Below are positions 21,901 to 36,272 of a stretch of 64,000 bases of DNA, one piece after another. Source of the stretch: Myxocyprinus asiaticus (lineage: Eukaryota; Chordata; Actinopteri; Cypriniformes; Catostomidae). The notes beneath the pieces are model-generated. The model was not told the DNA's origin. It saw nothing but the letters and a program-made list of their open reading frames with translations, and did no database searches. Numbering within the stretch: the stretch's first letter is position 1; each line of letters starts with the position of its first letter. The stretch spans positions 27,556,880-27,620,879 of the forward strand of contig NC_059379.1 of the NCBI RefSeq assembly GCF_019703515.2. The letters are read 5' to 3'. The translations under genes and the position numbers were made by a program.

Positions 21901-23222
21901 GCACACACGCGCGCACACACGCGCGCACACACGCGCGCACACAGGCGACCAAAAGTTTGGAATAATGTACAGAGTTTGCTGTTTCGGAAAGAAATTGGTA
22001 CTTTAATTCACCTAAGTGGCATTCAACTGATCACAAAGTATAATCAGGACATTACTGATGTAAAAAACAGCACCATCACTATTTGAACAAAGTCATTTTT
22101 GATCAAATCTAGACAGGCCCCATTTCCAGCAGCCATCACTCCAACATCTAATCCTTGAGTAATCATGCTAAATTGCTAATTTGGTACTAGAAAATCACTT
22201 GCATTATATCAAACACAGTTGAAAGCTATTTGGTTCATTAAATGAAGCTTAACATTGTCTTTGTGTTTGTTTATGAGTTGCCACAGTATGCAATAGACCG
22301 GCATGTCTTAAGGTCAATATTAGGTCAAAAATGGCTAAAAAGAAACTTTCTCTAGAAACTCATCAGTCAGTCATTGTTTTAAGCATTGTGTTGCTTAAAA
22401 TTGCCAAAAAAACGGAAGATTTCATACAAAGGTGTACACTACAGTCTTCAAAGACAAAGGACAACTGGCTCTAACAAGGACAGAAAGAGATGTGGAAGGC
22501 CAGATGTACAAATAAACAAGAGGATAAGTACATCAGAGTCTCTAGTTTGAGAAATAGACACCTCACATGTCCTCAGCTGACAGCTTCATTGAATTCTACC
22601 CGCTCAACACCAGTTTCATGTACAACAGTAAAGAGAAGACTCAGGGGTGCAGGCCTTATGGGAAGAACTGCAAAGAAAAAGCCATTTTTGAAACAGAAAA
22701 TCAAAAAGAAAAGGTTAGAGTGGGCAAAGAAACACAGACATTGGACAACAGATAATTGGAAAAGAGTGTTATGGATCTTAACCCCATTGAGCTTTTGTGG
22801 GATCAGCTAGACTGTAAGGTGCGTGAGAAGTGCACGACAAGACAGCCACATCTATGGCAAGCGCTACAGGAAGCGTGAGGTGAAATGTCACCTGAATATC
22901 TGGACAAACTGACAGCTAGAATGCCAAGGATCTGCAAAGCTGTCATTGCTGCACGTGGAGGATTTTTTGATGAGAACTCTTTGAAGTAGTTTAAGAAGTT
23001 CTGAACATTGTTTTTCAAATTGTAATAGTAATTTTTCATGTTATTAATGTCCTGACTATACATTGTGATCAGTTGAATGCCACTTTGGTGAATAAAAGTA
23101 CCAATTTCTTTCCATAAGAGCAAAATCTGCACATTATTCCAAACTTTTGGCAGCCAGTGTGTGTATGTATATATATATGTGTGTGTGTATATATTTTTTA
23201 TATATATATACACACACACACA

Positions 23223-23265
<43 letters not shown>

Positions 23266-26200
23266 TGTATATGCAGGGTTCTCAAGATGTGTCTGTCTTT
23301 AAGTTTGAAACTACGTTAAACTTCACACAGCGACCTAAAAACGCTGTTTATGATGTAATGCAACTAAAGTGAAAAGCTCTAAAAGCATCCATCTAACACA
23401 TGTATATTGACATGTCCTTAGAAAAGCTCTTATAAATCTATCTCAGACAGATTGACGAATTCTGTTGCAAAATGGATTGCTATGAACTGATAGGCTTATG
23501 TTCAATAATATGGAAATAAACAATATACACCGATCAGCCCCAACGTTAAAACCACCTGCCTAAAATTGTGTATTGTCCCCCTCGTGCCGCCAAAACAGCA
23601 CCAACCCGCATCTCAGAATAGCATTCTGAGATTATATTCTTCTCACCACAATTGTACAGAGTGGTTATCTGAGTTACCATAGACTTTGTCAGTTCAAACC
23701 AGTCTGGCCATTCTTTTTGACCTCTCTCATCAACAAGGTGTTTCCATCTGCAGAACTGCCGCTCGCTGGATGTTTTTTGTTTTTGGCACCATTCGGAGTA
23801 AATTCTAGAGACTGTTGTGCGGAGATCAGCAGTTACAGAAATACTCAAACCAGCCCGTCTGGCAGCAGTGCAGTGCATAAAATCATGCAGATACGGGGCA
23901 GGAGCTTCAGTTAATGTTCACATCAACCATTAGAGTGGGAAAAAAATTGTATCTCAGTAATTTGGAGCACGGCATGATTGTTGGTGCCAGATGGGCTGGT
24001 TTGATTATTTCTGTAACTGCTGATCTACTGGGATTTTCACGCAATAGTTGCTTCAATAGTTGACGTTTACCAATGATAATGAATACTTGAGGGGCAATGA
24101 CATGTACATAATTGTATATATAATAACATGTCTGACAAATGTCTATGGCTGCTGCATTGTGTCTTGTTGTTCCAGTGTATCGTCTATTAATTATTATAGG
24201 CAGTTATAAAATAATCTGTTACAAAATGTACAAAAGATTTCATAATCAAAATATAATGCATCATATTTTGTCATTTTGTGAAGATTCGCTGCCCAACTCA
24301 ATGAAAGAATGTGCAGAACGTGCGTCTGTCTGTTCTTCCTTGAGGTTTCCCCAGTAATCTTAGTAAGCGTGCACCAGTTTTTTTTCAGTGACTGTCTGAA
24401 CCGTCTATTTTCAAATTGTGGTTGGTTTAACAGAAGACGCCATAACCATCACATTTTTAATATGCGTGTTAAGTTGAAGTTCAGTCGCTGCATTCTGTTC
24501 CATTTAGCTGCGCTCTGTCTAGCTGTTTGAAACACTCGCCTGCTGTATATGCGCTGCTTCTGCTTGAGACCACTGCCACACACCTTGTGTGTGTGTTCGC
24601 TCCTGTGGGGAAATCCGCGATGCTCCGTATTGTTGTTGCTGTAATGATTAATGAAGCATTCCATTCAACTCAGAGAGTTGGAATTTCCACCTTTCAACTG
24701 GGGAAAGTGCAATGGAATGACACTTTATGTCGGACTTCTAACTTGGAAACTCATGCGGAAATCTTCAACTCCCATTTCGTCGAGATGCATGTATGTGTTA
24801 CGTCACACAAACAATTCAGCACCCAGGGCAGGGAGGTTTACAGTCAGTGACAAACATTCACTTTTATTAAATAATATCCTTTAACGAGTGAAAGTTCTTA
24901 CATTAAGTTATAATAAAACGTGTTTAGCAAACGTTTTGCAGCGACAGGTGTTCAAAACACGGTTAATAACACTCTCTTTTGATTATTGTAAAGATAGCAT
25001 TGCAGCATCGTATATCAGTTGGTTGCTATGAGATTTCTCTGACAATCAATGTACCCCTCAAAATCACAACGTAATCAATCTCAAAATTAAAAATATGCTC
25101 CCTTTTTGACACGTGTGTGTTTAGTTGTCAGGTAATTGTCACTGAATTTCCAGTTAAGTGAAAAGTCACTTCATGCATGATTACCATCGATTATCATTTT
25201 CATGATCGATCATTGCTGCCACGTCCACGTACTCGTGCCCATCCCTACTTGTTACACTTTCCCATACACTTTCACTCTTGGATTAAATTAATCATGGCTG
25301 ATCGTGAATAGTGAATTTTTACAATGGCATCTGCAACTGAAAAATATTAATTTTGAATAATGCTGCATCCACACCATAATTTCAGCTTTTAATGTTACTT
25401 TTGTTTTGTATTGTCCTCCAACGGTTACACCATTTAGACTTTTTTTTACTTTGATAAAAAAAATAAAAAAAATACTCTGAACTCATAAATTGAAAACATC
25501 AACATAGTGAAGGTGTATTCAATTAATTGTTTCTGTGAATCATATATTCAAAAATACATTAAAATCTTTAATAGATCTTGAAAAGAAAAATAGTTTCCAT
25601 TGACCTTAGAACATAATCTCTATTCGTCCATTTGCCTTATTACATACCATTTCTCTTTATCCACTTTTTAAAATAATAGTCAAGAATTAGTAGGTGTGTC
25701 CAAACCTTTGACTAGTAAAGTACTATCAGGTCTATCATGACTAAGTGCACAGTTCTTGTGCAACCTTGGAACAGATATGACAATCCGGTCACAATAACCA
25801 CATGACAGTAAAATCAACCCATAGTTACAAACACAAGTACTTTAGCTGATACATCGCATCTCTGTTATGAGTGCCAGGCTTAAGTAGATAGGCTAATATT
25901 ATAATGACATCCTGCTGCCACGTCAGAGGTCAGAGCATGCAATCAGAATGAATGAATGAATGAATGAAGTCAACTTTATCTACAGCCTGATTACGTAAAT
26001 ATGATCCCAAACTCATGCAATAAAGTTTAAAGAAAGGGTTTCAAAAAGGGATTTTGCTGAGATCATCACTTCTTTTGAATGTATATTGATTTATACGGCA
26101 GTAAAATCAAACTTGAGTTAACTGTGGGCGGCAGGTCTGGCAAAGACGTGGTTAAACTTAAAGAAGTGCATCAATTTTAGAGTAAAATGTAAAACTGTCG

Positions 26201-26497
26201 TCACAAACACTAGCCAGATATCATCATTCAGTCTATTTCAGTCAAATGAGGCCTAGTGCAAGAGTTCACACACAAATGAGCGGATTAGCTGCCCAGATAA
26301 ACATATATCTCAAGCAAACATTCACCAAACACACTCAAAAACAACCCTTAAAAGTGAACAATGTAACTGACGTGTACTTTTCTCGTAAAATCAATGCACA
26401 ACCCACCTGCACACGACCTGGTTTTCCATATTTTCATCAGCAGGATGATGATGGCTGCTAAATGGGAGAGATCCCCCGTCAGTCTGAAAATGTTCAT
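18958..26497 (-). CDS. kdelr2: ER lumen protein-retaining (KDEL) receptor 2
   Basis: A seven-helix Golgi receptor that binds C-terminal KDEL signals of escaped ER proteins and returns them to the ER in COPI vesicles. Exons on the minus strand: 26497-26407, 21624-21524, 21328-21170, 21041-20789 and 18992-18958. These total 639 bases, exactly 212 codons plus TAA. The protein starts [20 protein letters not shown] and ends KGKKLSLPA, the family's conserved ends. Exon 3 carries [20 protein letters not shown] and exon 4 [18 protein letters not shown], both near-invariant in the family. All introns are GT-AG. The KDELR1 and KDELR2 proteins are very alike; the neighbouring daglb, as in human, supports paralogue 2. 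No defects seen. Confidence 0.96.
21855..21945. repeat. (CA)n/(CGCA)n microsatellite
   Basis: Alternating acacac and acgcgcgcac units. Translations such as repeated THTRAHTRA or CARVCARV come from this tract and are not genes. It abuts the left end of Tc1 copy B. Confidence 0.9.
21946..23157 (+). mobile_element. Tc1-like element, internally deleted (copy B), kdelr2 intron 1
   Basis: Both inverted ends are present: 'aaaagtttggaataatgtac' at the left, and its inverse 'attattccaaacttttgg' at the right, with similarity running about 150 bases inward. The coding remnant matches copy A, including the junction that joins NWKRVLW directly to the LNPIE-like segment. The catalytic Asp region is missing, so it cannot encode active transposase but may have been moved in trans. 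Confidence 0.85.
23158..23272. repeat. (GT)n/(TA)n/(CA)n microsatellite
   Basis: Mixed dinucleotide tracts running directly from the right end of Tc1 copy B. Confidence 0.9.
23527..24060 (-). mobile_element. Decayed Tc1-like element with internal inverted duplication
   Basis: The left end (acaccgatcagccccaacgt) looks like the terminal repeat of a common fish DNA transposon. The minus strand encodes a transposase N-terminal fragment that includes [20 protein letters not shown] 45-base segment around 23825-23880 recurs inverted near 23990-24040 (shared 'gatcagcagttacagaaat'). No catalytic domain remains. Confidence 0.6.
24061..26406. other. Rest of kdelr2 intron 1
   Basis: Mostly unique AT-rich sequence. 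A terminal-repeat-like remnant (gtgtgtccaaacctttgact) lies near 25695-25714 and a short (GAAT)n run near 25947-25968. No exon is supported. Confidence 0.4.
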
Positions 26498-26700
26498 GTT
26501 TCCTTAGAGCTTATGAATGGGTGAATGAAATGTATCAGGAGGACAGGCTGTCCGATACTTCAGAGTGCTGAGGTTCCCCCAAACAGCGCAATAAAGACGG
26601 CTTTTCCCGATTGAAAGATGGCGAGAGCAGCACGACGTGGCCGACAATATGAGCGTTCAGTACGGGCTGACAGCGGGTTGGCTGAGCCACAGGATTTTGT
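26498..26700 (-). promoter_or_regulatory. Candidate kdelr2 promoter region
   Basis: Immediately upstream of the kdelr2 ATG. It contains an aagatggcg (YY1-like) motif near 26616-26624 and gacgtggcc at 26634-26642. The latter carries the ACGTGG core bound by unfolded-protein-response factors of the XBP1/ATF6 type, and KDEL receptors are known stress-responsive genes. No transcription start site was mapped; this rests on position and motif only. Confidence 0.35.
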
Positions 26701-26869
26701 TTAGAGTTCATCGTTGGGAGGTTCATGTTTCTTGCTAATAACTGGTTTCTATGGGAGATAAATGGATCTTCCTCAAGGGGGCGCGTGACGGCTCAGAAAA
26801 CCAAATTCGAAATTAAACTGCATTCAAAATTTAGGAGGGTTGCCTCATTGTCTCAGACATACGAATGCA

Positions 26870-29645
26870 AATGATCCATGTCATCCCAGATGTGTATGAC
26901 TTTCTTTCTTCTGCTGAACAGAAACGAAGATTTTTAGAACAATATCTCAGCACTGAAGGTCCATTCAATGCAAGTGAATGCTGGCCAGAACTTTGAATCT
27001 CCAAAATGCACACAAAGTCATCTTAAAAGTAATCCACACAACTCCAGTGGTTAAATTCATATCTTCAGAAGCAATATAATAGGTGTGGGTGAGAAACAGA
27101 CCTATATTTAAGTCCTCTTTTACAATAAATCTCCACTTTTACTTCCACAATCTTTTTAGTTTTGTTTTTGGTGATTTACATTTTTTGTACACATCACCAC
27201 CTACTGGTCGGGGCTGGTCAAATGTGGAGATTTATAGTAAAAAAATGACTAAAATATTTATCTGTTTCTCACCCACACATATACAGTATCTCTTCAGAAG
27301 ATGTGGAGTTAACGACTGGAGTCATATGGATGTATTTTATGATGCCTTTAAAAGCTTTTTAGAGCTTCAAATTTCACAGAAACCTGGGTGAGTGAAACCA
27401 TTCCGGACAGCACATTACATCTACCGGGCTTCCATCTGTTCAGAGCGGATCGCACCGCAGAGTTAACAGGGAAAACGAGAGACGGTGGAATGTTTTTACA
27501 TCAACAAATGTTGGTGTACAGATGTAACAATGCTGAAGAAGATGTGCTGTCCTAATTTAGAGGCACTCTTCATAAACTGTAAGCCTTTCTACTCACCGTG
27601 GGAGTTTTCCTCATGTATTCTTGAGTGTGTTTATATTCCTCCACAAGCGAGTGTGAGCGCAGCGCTGCAACAGCTGGCTGATCAAATCACAGACAAGGAA
27701 CAACAATACCCAGATTCACTTATTATTATTCTTGGCAATTTTAACAAGGCAAATCTCACACGTGAACTGCCCAAATACAGACAGCACATTACATGCCCCA
27801 CCAGAGACAGTAATATACTGGATCATTGCTACACAACAATAAAGGATGCATATCACTCTATCCCTAGAGCAGCTTTGGGACTCTCTGATCACTGTCTGGT
27901 TCATCTTCTTCCAATCTACAGGCAGAAACTAATATCAACTAAACCTGTAGTAAGGACTGTAAAGAAATGGACCAATGAAGCAGAGCTGGAACTACAAGCC
28001 TGCTTTGACTGCACAGATTGGAGTGTTTTTGAAGCTGCAGCCACTGACCTGGATGAGCTCACATATTCTGTGACATCATATATCACAAGCTCTCTGTTCC
28101 TGCCTCTATCTGTCAGTGGATCACCAGCTTTCTGACAGACAGGCAGCAGCAAGTGAGAATGGGGAAATTCACCTCCAGCACAGGTACAATCAGCACTGGT
28201 GCCCGCCAGGGATGTGTAGACTCCCAACTACTCTTCTCTCTGTACACAAATGACTGCACTGCCAAGGAGCCCTCTGTTAAGCTCCTGAAGACTTGCAGAC
28301 GACACTACTATCATTGGCCTCATCCAAGATTACGATGAGTCTGCATACAGAAGTGAAGTTGGACAGCTGGCTCTCTGGTGCAGTCAAAACAACCTAGAGC
28401 TGAGCATGCTTAAAACAGTGGAGATGACAGTGGACTTTAGGAGGAACACCCGAACATTACCCCCGCTCACCATTCTGAACAGTACTGTGGCAGCAGTGGA
28501 GTCATTCAGGTTCCTGGGCACTACCATCTCACACCTTAAGTGGGAGACCCACACGGACTCAATTTTGAAAAAGGCCCAGCAGAGGTTGTACTTCCTTCAC
28601 CAGCTGATGAAGTTCAACCTGCCATAGGTGCTGCTGATACAGTTCTACTCAGCAGTCATTGAGTCTGTCCTTTGCACTTTAATAACTGTCTGATTTGGTT
28701 CAGCTACCAAGTCAGACATCAGAAGACTACAAAGGATAGTTTGGACTGCTGAGAGGATTATTGGTGTTCCCCTACCCACCCTGCTAGAACTGTACACATC
28801 CAGAGTGATGAAAAGGGCTGGTAAAATCACTCTTGACCCCATTCACCCAGCACACTACCTTTTCGAATGGTTGCCCACTGGCCGGTGCTACAGAGGACTG
28901 AGCACCAGAACAGCCATGCACAGGAACAGTTTTTTCCCTCAGGCCATCCACTTTATGAACAGTTAAAACTGCCCCCAAATACTTTCTTTTTGTCAATACA
29001 ACCATGTGCAATGTTCAATCCATCCATTCCTACTTATATCCATATTTTATTCATATTCTTTAACATATCCTACCTCTTCTTCAATACATTATATCACCTG
29101 CACATGACTGTATATCTGTATAGAAAATATTCGAACAACTTTATTGCTCTATTGTATATTTCTCTTTTTTTCATGTTATATCTTATTTATTTATTTATTT
29201 TATATCACTATATGTATATATGTTTAAATGTATATGTTTGTATGTATGCATATATGGTTGCATTTGCACTGGAAGCTTCTGTCACCATGGAAAATTCCTT
29301 GTGTGTGTGTAAGCATACTTGGCAATCAAGCTCATTCTGATAAAATAGTTTTGAAAAATACATATATTCTGATTTCTGAAAGTGTGAAAGAACTGTTTGA
29401 ATATGCCACTTCTTCATTGTTAAGGAAAATTTGATTAAACATTTTTGGGCAAAAACTTGGCCTCTCCATTTTTATTGAAGCCCACTCTAAAGTAATTTCC
29501 TGGCTACGTCCCTTGTCTACAGAGCTGAGATATTCTTCTAAAAATCATAATTTGTGTCCTGCAGAAGAAAGTCACACATCTGGGATGGCATGAGGGTGAG
29601 TGAATTGATGAGATAATTTTCATATTTGGGTGAACTATCAGCTAA
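26870..29645. mobile_element. Long-TIR MITE split by an L2-like LINE
   Basis: Left part 26870-27376 and right part about 29515-29645 together make one copy of the 2777-3435 family: 'cagatgtgtatgactttctt' at the left, 'cacatctgggatggcatgag' at the right. The outer left end is decayed and the right end reads gggtgaactatcagctaa. The LINE occupies the middle. Confidence 0.65.
27380..29342 (+). mobile_element. L2/CR1-type LINE remnant with endonuclease and RT pieces
   Basis: The frame from 27485 shows endonuclease-like motifs: a LGNFNKANL stretch in place of the usual GDFN, and LSDHCLVHL near its end. Downstream, in other frames, are reverse-transcriptase segments: TGARQGCV (about 28200), a FADDT-like site, and FRFLGTTIS. 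Between the two the RT core is shortened, and there are frameshifts. The 3' part matches the fragment at 9732-10190. Clade assignment is by motif memory. Confidence 0.75.
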
Positions 29646-30059
29646 ATAAAATCCTTAACCAGTAATCTCAATGAGTGTGATTGGTCCATTTTGAACACCG
29701 CTGAGAGAAGTAACAGGTACCACATGATGACGCCTTGCTTCTGATTTTTCAGAGGTGTTCTGAACAATACTTTATCGGAGTGTCTATTTACACTAAGTGC
29801 AAATAGCCCATCTTGTTGGCAGAGGCTATTTACACTAACTCTGTACACTACACTAGCTCAGACCAAACTCAAGACAGCCACAACAGATTTATTTGGGGTC
29901 AATTGCTGATCAAATGAAGGCGGGCATATTTGAATTTTTCACGATGGGGCAGAGACATAAAACTGGTTAATGGGTTAGACATTTAGTGGATTAAGAGATT
30001 GGATAACTAAGTGACTATTTACGCTCCAATAATCTGGTGGAAACAGGATTTTTTTTGAC

Positions 30060-30180
30060 AAACCGCTGTAGTAGCTCTGGGTGTAATTACAGCATGCGTA
30101 TGTATTGTCACGCTGGAGATCCGGGTTCGAATTCCACTTCTTGACATATTTTTCCCCATGTCTCTACTCCAAATAATTCC
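30060..30180 (+). repeat. tRNA-derived SINE-like fragment
   Basis: Contains gtagctctgggtgtaattac (A-box-like) and ggagatccgggttcgaattcc (B-box-like) at tRNA-like spacing. No long A-tail follows. Probably a SINE remnant, not a tRNA gene. Confidence 0.5.
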
Positions 30181-30275
30181 TATAATACTATTTATAGTAA
30201 TAAATAGAAGAGACTCCTCGCAGTGATTTGGTCACAGTGAAGGTCGGGGAGTTGCGAGAAGGATTTGATCCGGAT

Positions 30276-30496
30276 AAAATTAACCATGGTTTTACTGTGG
30301 TAATATTGTAATAACCATGAGTTTTGGTGGAAACTATATAGTTCTGATGTACTAACCATGGTGTTACTACAGTAGCGTTTTGTTAATAGTAGTTAATAGT
30401 AACCATGTTTAATTTTGTGGTTTCTATGATTTTATTAGAAAAATACCATGGTGATACTATGGTTACTGTAGTAAAACCATGGTTAATTTTTGTAGG
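30276..30496. mobile_element. Foldback MITE with ACCATGGT-rich inverted ends
   Basis: The left end (aattaaccatggttttactg) and right end (cagt-like...aaaaccatggttaatttt) are inverse copies of about 27 bases. The interior repeats 'accatg' and 'ggtaat' units. Similar ACCATGG-rich decayed sequence occurs at 2040-2160 and 12310-12620. Confidence 0.7.
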
Positions 30497-31507
30497 GTTG
30501 GTGTAGGGTGTCTGTGGGACTCCAAATAAACAATATACCATTTAAATAAATAAAAACTAGCTAAAACAGGAGCATTTTCATTTAAATCCATCATACCTTA
30601 CCAGTTAGAGACAACTTCCGGGCCGCTAAGCCCCACCTGTTTTTACAACACCCTGTTTCAATCAAATTGCCATTCTACCCATTAATTCTATTTCTTTGGA
30701 GTTCTGAGGCTTGTGAAGGGTGGGGAGTTTCTGCTGAATCAGTGCTGCAGGATCCTTCTCATGAGGATGTACTGCTCTGCACAGTTTAGATCCTACTCAA
30801 TCAGCCGATATGTGTTCGCAGGCAGGTGTGTTAGTGGAAGATTATGCAGGATTCCAATGGCAACTTTAAATGCACCAATATGAATCCAATGGCAACTTTA
30901 TATGCACCAATAAATAACTTCTTTACAAATGAGTCTACTGACTCCATTGATTGGGCATTTGCTTGAGCATAGGGCAAATGGCAGATTAACTAATGATCAT
31001 GGCCAGGTCTATGGGGACGGCGCAAAGAAAATACTTGAACAAAATAGTTTTGTTGCTCATGTAACCTATGATTTGATCAATGTAAGGAAAATAAATTCAC
31101 CACTGGTAAAATAAGAACACTAACAGAGCATCACACCTTCCACCTTTAATTAACTATTAACTACATATGTTTATGTTCAGACTCTTTTGGCCTTAATCAT
31201 GACATATGAGCAGAACATAAAATCTTTCATTAATCCGTTCCTACATAAATTGTTGCTTGTTAATTGAATGTGTGATTTTATGCAAGAATGGCTTAGCTCA
31301 GCTTGTGTTTCATGAGTAAGGCGCTTTGCGTGTACTATACTGAACAACAGACAAACTTTTATTGAATATTGTTAAAATATTGAGGAAAAAAAAACTTACA
31401 TTGGTCCTAGGATGTTTCAAACAACTTTCAAAGAGACACATAAGACATTCATTTTATACTGGAGGGCAATACAAACACAGTAAGTAAAAGTAGGGGACAG
31501 GCACATA

Positions 31508-33077
31508 CAGGTGCATCTCAAATTAGAATGTCGTGGAAAAGTTCATTTATTTCAGTAATTCAACTCAAATTGTGAAACTCGTGTATTAAATAAATTCAAT
31601 GCACACAGACTGAACTAGTTTAAGTCTTTGGTTCTTTTAATTGTGATGATTTTGGCTCACATTTAACAAAAACCCACCAATTCACTATCTCAACAAATTA
31701 GAATATGGTGACATGCCAATCAGCTAATCAACTCAAAACACCTGCAAAGGTTTCCTGAGCCTTCAAAATGGTCTCTCAGTTTGGTTCACTAGGCTACACA
31801 ATCATGGGGAAGACTGCTGATCTGACAGTTGTCCAGAAGACAGTCATTGACACCCTTCACAAGGAGGGTAAGCCACAAACATTCATTGCCAAAGAAGCTG
31901 GCTGTTCACAGAGTGCTGTATCCAAGCATGTTAACAGAAAGTTGAGTGGAAGGAAAAAGTGTGGAAGAAAAAGATGCACAACCAACCGAGAGAACCGCAG
32001 CCTTATGATTGTCAAGCAAAATCGATTCAAGAATTTGGGTGAACTTCACAAGGAATGGACTGAGGCTGGGGTCAAGGCATCAAGAGCCACCACACACAGA
32101 CATGTCAAGGAATTTGGCTAGAGTTGTCGTATTCCTCTTGTTAAGCCACTCCTGAACCACAGACAACGTCAGAGGCGTCTTACCTGGGCTAAGGAGAAGA
32201 ACTGGACTGTTGCCCAGTGTTCCAAAGTCCTCTTTTCAGATGAGAAGTTTTGTATTTCATTTGGAAACCAAGGTCCTAGAGTCTGGAGGAAGGGTGGAGA
32301 AGCTCATAGCCCAAGTTGCTTGAAGTGCAGTGTTAAGTTTCCACAGTCTGTGATGATTTGGGGTGCAATGTCATCTGCTGGTGTTGGTCCATTGTGTTTT
32401 TTGAAAACCAAAGTCACTGCACCCGTTTACCAAGAAATTTTGGAGCACTTCATGCTTCCTTCTGCTGACCAGCTTTTTAAAGATGCTGATTTCATTTTCC
32501 AGCAGGATTTGGCACCTGCCCACACTGCCAAAAGCACCAAAAGTTGGTTAAATGACCATGGTGTTGGTGTGCTTGACTGGCCAGCAAACTCACCAGACCT
32601 GAACCCCATAGAGAATCTATGGGGTATTGTCAAGAGGAAAATGAGAAACAAGAGACCAAAAAATGCAGATGAGCTGAAGGCCACTGTCAAAGAAACCTGG
32701 GCTTCCATACCACCTCAGCAGTGCCACAAACTGATCACCTCCATGCCACGCCGAATTGAGGCAGTAATTAAAGCAAAAGGAGCCCCTACCAAGTATTGAG
32801 TACATATACAGTAAATGAACATACTTTCCAGAAGGCCAACAATTCACTAAAAATGTTTTTTTTATTGGTCTTATGATGTATTCTAATTTTTTGAGATAGT
32901 GAATTGGTGGGTTTTTGTTAAATGTGAGCCAAAATCATCACAATTAAAAGAACCAAAGACTTAAACTACTTCAGTCTGTGTGCACTGAATTTATTTAATA
33001 GACAAGTTTCACAATTTGAGTTGAATTACTGAAATAAATGAACTTTTCCACGACATTCTAATTTGTTGATGCACCTG
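31508..33077 (+). mobile_element. Near-complete Tc1 transposon
   Basis: A 1570-base element with TA on both sides (31506-31507, 33078-33079). Its terminal inverted repeats are about 200 bases: 'caggtgcatctcaaattaga' at the left and the inverse of 'gcacctg' at the right, with conserved inner segments such as 'ggctcacatttaacaaaaac'. It carries one transposase frame, described separately. Least decayed mobile element in the window. Confidence 0.93.
31768..32799 (+). pseudogene. Tc1 transposase with one internal stop
   Basis: One frame of 344 codons, opened by a start Met and closed by TGA, is broken only by TAG at 32119-32121, where Tc1 relatives usually carry a sense codon (local context EFG*SCRIPLVKP). 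N-terminal paired-type helix-turn-helix motifs include CSQSAVSKHV and KASRATTHRHV. The catalytic triad is visible: Asp in LFSDEKF, Asp in FQQDLAPAHTAKS and Glu in LNPIENLWG. There are 34 residues between the second Asp and the Glu, the DD34E spacing of Tc1. No frameshift was found. Recently active by appearance, now inactive unless the stop is a sequencing error. Confidence 0.9.
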
Positions 33078-33324
33078 TATGTCACCAAGAAAACCAAAGA
33101 AAGAGATTTGGAGTTCTTAATACCCCCATATTCACAAAACTAATATGTTGTATTTTTTGTGCTTTTTCATAAACAGGAAGTGCCTCCTACACCTTCAGTA
33201 CAATTACAGTACAGTTCATTAGTTGGAATAACAAAGTATAATGTGTTCCTCAAAGTTTTCATTTTCCTGAGACATAACAGACACATAACCTCATCCATCT
33301 ATACTTAGCGGTAAATTAAGCCCT

Positions 33325-33336
33325 TTTAATTTTAAT
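33325..33336 (-). terminator. Candidate mettl9 polyadenylation signals
   Basis: Two adjacent ATTAAA hexamers on the minus strand, 75-85 bases below the mettl9 stop codon. Confidence 0.35.
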
Positions 33337-33409
33337 ATTAAAAAACAATTCAGATCAAGAACAGAAATTGATTTTACTGCACTGCCACAAGAGTTACATA
33401 AGCATAACT

Positions 33410-36272
<2,863 letters not shown>

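Noticed and set aside
21696..22086. Open frames with repeated CARV or HTRA units
   Set aside because: They are translations of the (CA)n/(CGCA)n microsatellite.
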